A stretch of DNA of 17,729 nucleotides. It comes from Vairimorpha apis BRL 01 (lineage: Eukaryota > Microsporidia > Nosematidae). Shown here piece by piece: positions 15,564 through 17,729 of this stretch (position 1 is the first letter of the stretch; each line of letters begins with the position of its first letter). The position numbers and the translations under genes were made by a program. Below the pieces are notes generated by a model, which ran no database searches, had not been told where the DNA came from, and was given only the letters and a program-made list of their open reading frames with translations. The stretch is taken from NCBI GenBank assembly GCA_000447185.1, contig KE647323.1, positions 1 through 17,729 on the forward strand, in the 5' to 3' direction.

Positions 15564-17177
15564 ATGTTATGTGGTTTTAACGTACACAAAATAAACTTGA
15601 TTCAGAAATCTAATTTTCCAGAAGTGCAATTGCAAAACTTATTTAGTTTAAAAAATATATTTACTTCTAGTTTAAAAAATTCATATTTATTAACATCAAA
15701 TAATAAATTTTTGTCCTTCCCAACAAATATTCCTAATATGAAATTATATAAAGTTAATGTTTCAAATGCTCCAATTGCATACAAAATGTCGACTGTTGAA
15801 GATAGAGTTAATAATTTTGATAATACAAACCCATCTACATTTCTTATAAAAAAACCATATTTTGTACAAAATACTAAAAAAGTTAATTTAATAAACCCTC
15901 AACAAATAAAACAAACAAAAACAGATGAAAATGTAGATAATAAATTTCATCTTAACAATCAGAATTTAAACGCAAATGTAAATTTTAAAAGCAATATTGA
16001 TAAAAAACAGATAAATTTATTGTTAATATATAAATCTATATTAATTGATCAACAATATAATTTTAAAAATTTGAAAAAATATTCTGAAAATTTAAATGGA
16101 TTGTATACAATTGTTAAAGAAAATTTAAAAAATTTTGATAAAGAATTTGATGATTTTTTAAAAATATCAAAAACTATAGAATCCGAAATGATTGCATTCA
16201 ACGCTTCACCTAAATTTTTTAATTCAGTATTAAATAATTTACATTCAGAAATAGAAAAATTTTTTACTTTAAAAATGGAATTTAAATTTTCTACAGATTT
16301 ACTAACAAATTTTATAGAAAATATTTTAAAATTTAAAAACATGGGAAATAATATAGTTTTAAAGGATAGTAAACATAAAACACTAAAAATAATTGTCAAA
16401 TTCAAATATTTTTACATTGTGATATCTCTCGTTGTTATAATATTTTTTATTCTTATAATTTTACAATTACCTAATCTTGATCTTTTATTTCAAATATTTA
16501 TAGTATTTTGTCTAATTATTTTTAGTATCATTAGCTTAATAGTTTTGGCTTATGTTCAAATTCTAGACAGAGATTGTAAACAAGGAAAAATTGAAGGATG
16601 TAAAAAATATTTATCTATGGATATTCCAGAATTTAATCGTTCTGATTCTTTTCAAGATTCTTTAAATTTTGAAAATAACTTAAATCAGTATATTTCAAAA
16701 TTTAAAGAGCAAGTTAAAATACTTGAAAAAGATTTTAAAGTTTTAATAACTGAAAAAGTTGGTGTTAAAATTCTCGTATTTAAAAATTTATTTGATAAAA
16801 TAAATTTTGTTCGTGAAGAGTTTAAAAATATAACAAAAAATAAAGTAAATGATGAAATTTTTTACAATCATATTAAAGAAATGTACGATATTTTAGACAA
16901 ATTATCAAGTATATTAACAAATGATTTGAAATTCACTATTTATGAGTTGTATGTAAAAAGTTCTGATAATTTTTTATATTTATATTTGAACAAAGAATTA
17001 GTAATTAAAAAAATAAAAGCTTATGCAATAGATAGACAAAAAAAAATTGATAAATCAATGAGTTCAAAATGTAGTACTTTATTAGATAAACTTTGCATAT
17101 CAAAAGAATATTTAGAAGATATTTTTAATATGCACATATTTTTAGGAATTTGTATTTTTATTTTGTTAATTTTATAA
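15564..17177 (+). CDS. Membrane protein with central hairpin and coiled-coil-like arms, unrecognised
   Basis: A 537-codon frame from ATG 15564, probably extended upstream (see the piece at 15347). Residues 20-150 are Asn/Lys/Ser-rich and probably unstructured. Residues 150-270 are long charged helices (ENLKNFDKEFDDFLKISKTI). A pair of transmembrane segments follows at about 283-300 and 308-332 with only PNLDL between them, so the two long arms lie on the same side of the membrane. After it comes a short Cys-containing turn (DRDCKQGKIEGCKKY, Cys338 and Cys346), then more charged helices to about residue 515, and a hydrophobic C-terminal tail (about 522-537) that could anchor. I know no family with this layout. 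It suits a membrane-shaping or tethering protein, which is inference. Its start is 307 bases from the divergent Rab start. Confidence 0.75.
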   Translation: MLCGFNVHKINLIQKSNFPEVQLQNLFSLKNIFTSSLKNSYLLTSNNKFLSFPTNIPNMKLYKVNVSNAPIAYKMSTVEDRVNNFDNTNPSTFLIKKPYFVQNTKKVNLINPQQIKQTKTDENVDNKFHLNNQNLNANVNFKSNIDKKQINLLLIYKSILIDQQYNFKNLKKYSENLNGLYTIVKENLKNFDKEFDDFLKISKTIESEMIAFNASPKFFNSVLNNLHSEIEKFFTLKMEFKFSTDLLTNFIENILKFKNMGNNIVLKDSKHKTLKIIVKFKYFYIVISLVVIIFFILIILQLPNLDLLFQIFIVFCLIIFSIISLIVLAYVQILDRDCKQGKIEGCKKYLSMDIPEFNRSDSFQDSLNFENNLNQYISKFKEQVKILEKDFKVLITEKVGVKILVFKNLFDKINFVREEFKNITKNKVNDEIFYNHIKEMYDILDKLSSILTNDLKFTIYELYVKSSDNFLYLYLNKELVIKKIKAYAIDRQKKIDKSMSSKCSTLLDKLCISKEYLEDIFNMHIFLGICIFILLIL

Positions 17178-17729
17178 TATTCAAAAAAACATATTTTACA
17201 TTTTTTTTATATTTATTTTTTTTAGTAAAAATTTGACTTTAATTGTAATAATTTTCTTTAAACAAATATTTTAAATAACAATATCTTAAAGTTAAATTAA
17301 AAAATTTTGTCTGTAAATTAATAATAAAAAAACTAATAAAATTTTTATAATTATAAACATTATTAAAATAGTTTATGTTTTATTTAAAAGTGTATACGTA
17401 TGAAATTTTAAAATATTATATTCTCTACTTTATTTTTAAATTTTATAATTTATATTTATTGGTTTTATTTAAAATATTATTTTAGAAAATAAATTGCTTT
17501 TTATTGGTATTTAAAATTATGTTTTAGATAAGTTAATTATTTTTATTATTAAATCTTTAAATTTTAATTGCTAAAAATCTAAATTATATGATTATTTATT
17601 TATATTATTAAAACTTAAAAGTTTTATAAACATAATTTAAAATAATAAATAATGTTAGTCAAAATATTTTGATATATTAAAAAAATTTAAAACATATTTT
17701 CAAAATTAAACAACTAAAATTAATTAAAA
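17178..17729. other. AT-rich stretch downstream of the membrane-protein gene
   Basis: No gene seen. It is A/T low-complexity sequence to the end of the window. Confidence 0.6.

Noticed and set aside
16049..16405. Open frame of 118 codons on the - strand
   Set aside because: Shadow of the helical part of the 537-codon membrane-protein gene.
1..17729. CRISPR array, bacterial operon or organelle genome
   Set aside because: There are no regularly spaced repeats, no bacterial ribosome-binding sites or operon spacing, and no organellar genes; Rab, CDC25 and C2H2 products show nuclear eukaryotic DNA.

Overview
The window looks like nuclear DNA from a very AT-rich eukaryote, most probably a microsporidian. 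I base this on short, intronless, compact genes with strongly diverged but recognisable eukaryotic products (a Rab GTPase, a CDC25-type phosphatase, a C2H2 zinc-finger protein), on long gene-poor stretches made almost only of A and T, and on CCC or GGG triplets placed just before several ATG codons, a start-proximal signal reported for microsporidia. The genus cannot be settled by eye.

Layout. 1-1196 is AT-rich with no gene. 1211-3158 is a 5'-truncated R2-like (restriction-like-endonuclease) non-LTR retrotransposon on the + strand, clearly richer in G+C than its surroundings and flanked by a 14-bp direct repeat. 3304-4385 (-) is a C2H2 zinc-finger gene split by a one-base frameshift. 5478-5645 (-) is a 55-codon gene. 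About 6700-7350 (-) is a badly decayed second copy of a related retroelement. 8212-9325 (+) is an unrecognised gene in three frame-shifted pieces. 10561-12548 (-) is an alpha-solenoid-like gene broken near its 5' half. 13023-13239 is an imperfect tandem duplication. 13597-14316 (-) is a CDC25 phosphatase, the only larger host gene that reads through intact. 14641-15256 (-) is a Rab1/Ypt1-like GTPase with a one-base frameshift. It is divergent from a membrane-protein gene at 15347-17177 (+), whose N-terminal membrane part also appears to be in another frame. 17178-17729 is AT-rich with no gene seen.

The genes do not form an operon or one pathway. They are housekeeping and regulatory functions (cell-cycle phosphatase, vesicle-traffic GTPase, DNA-binding protein) plus lineage-specific proteins. 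The most striking property of the window is that almost every long gene is interrupted by one-base shifts, most of them at A or T runs, while the sequence on both sides stays coding-like. Uncorrected indels in the assembly are the simplest explanation. Real gene decay or transcript slippage at A/T runs are the biological alternatives.
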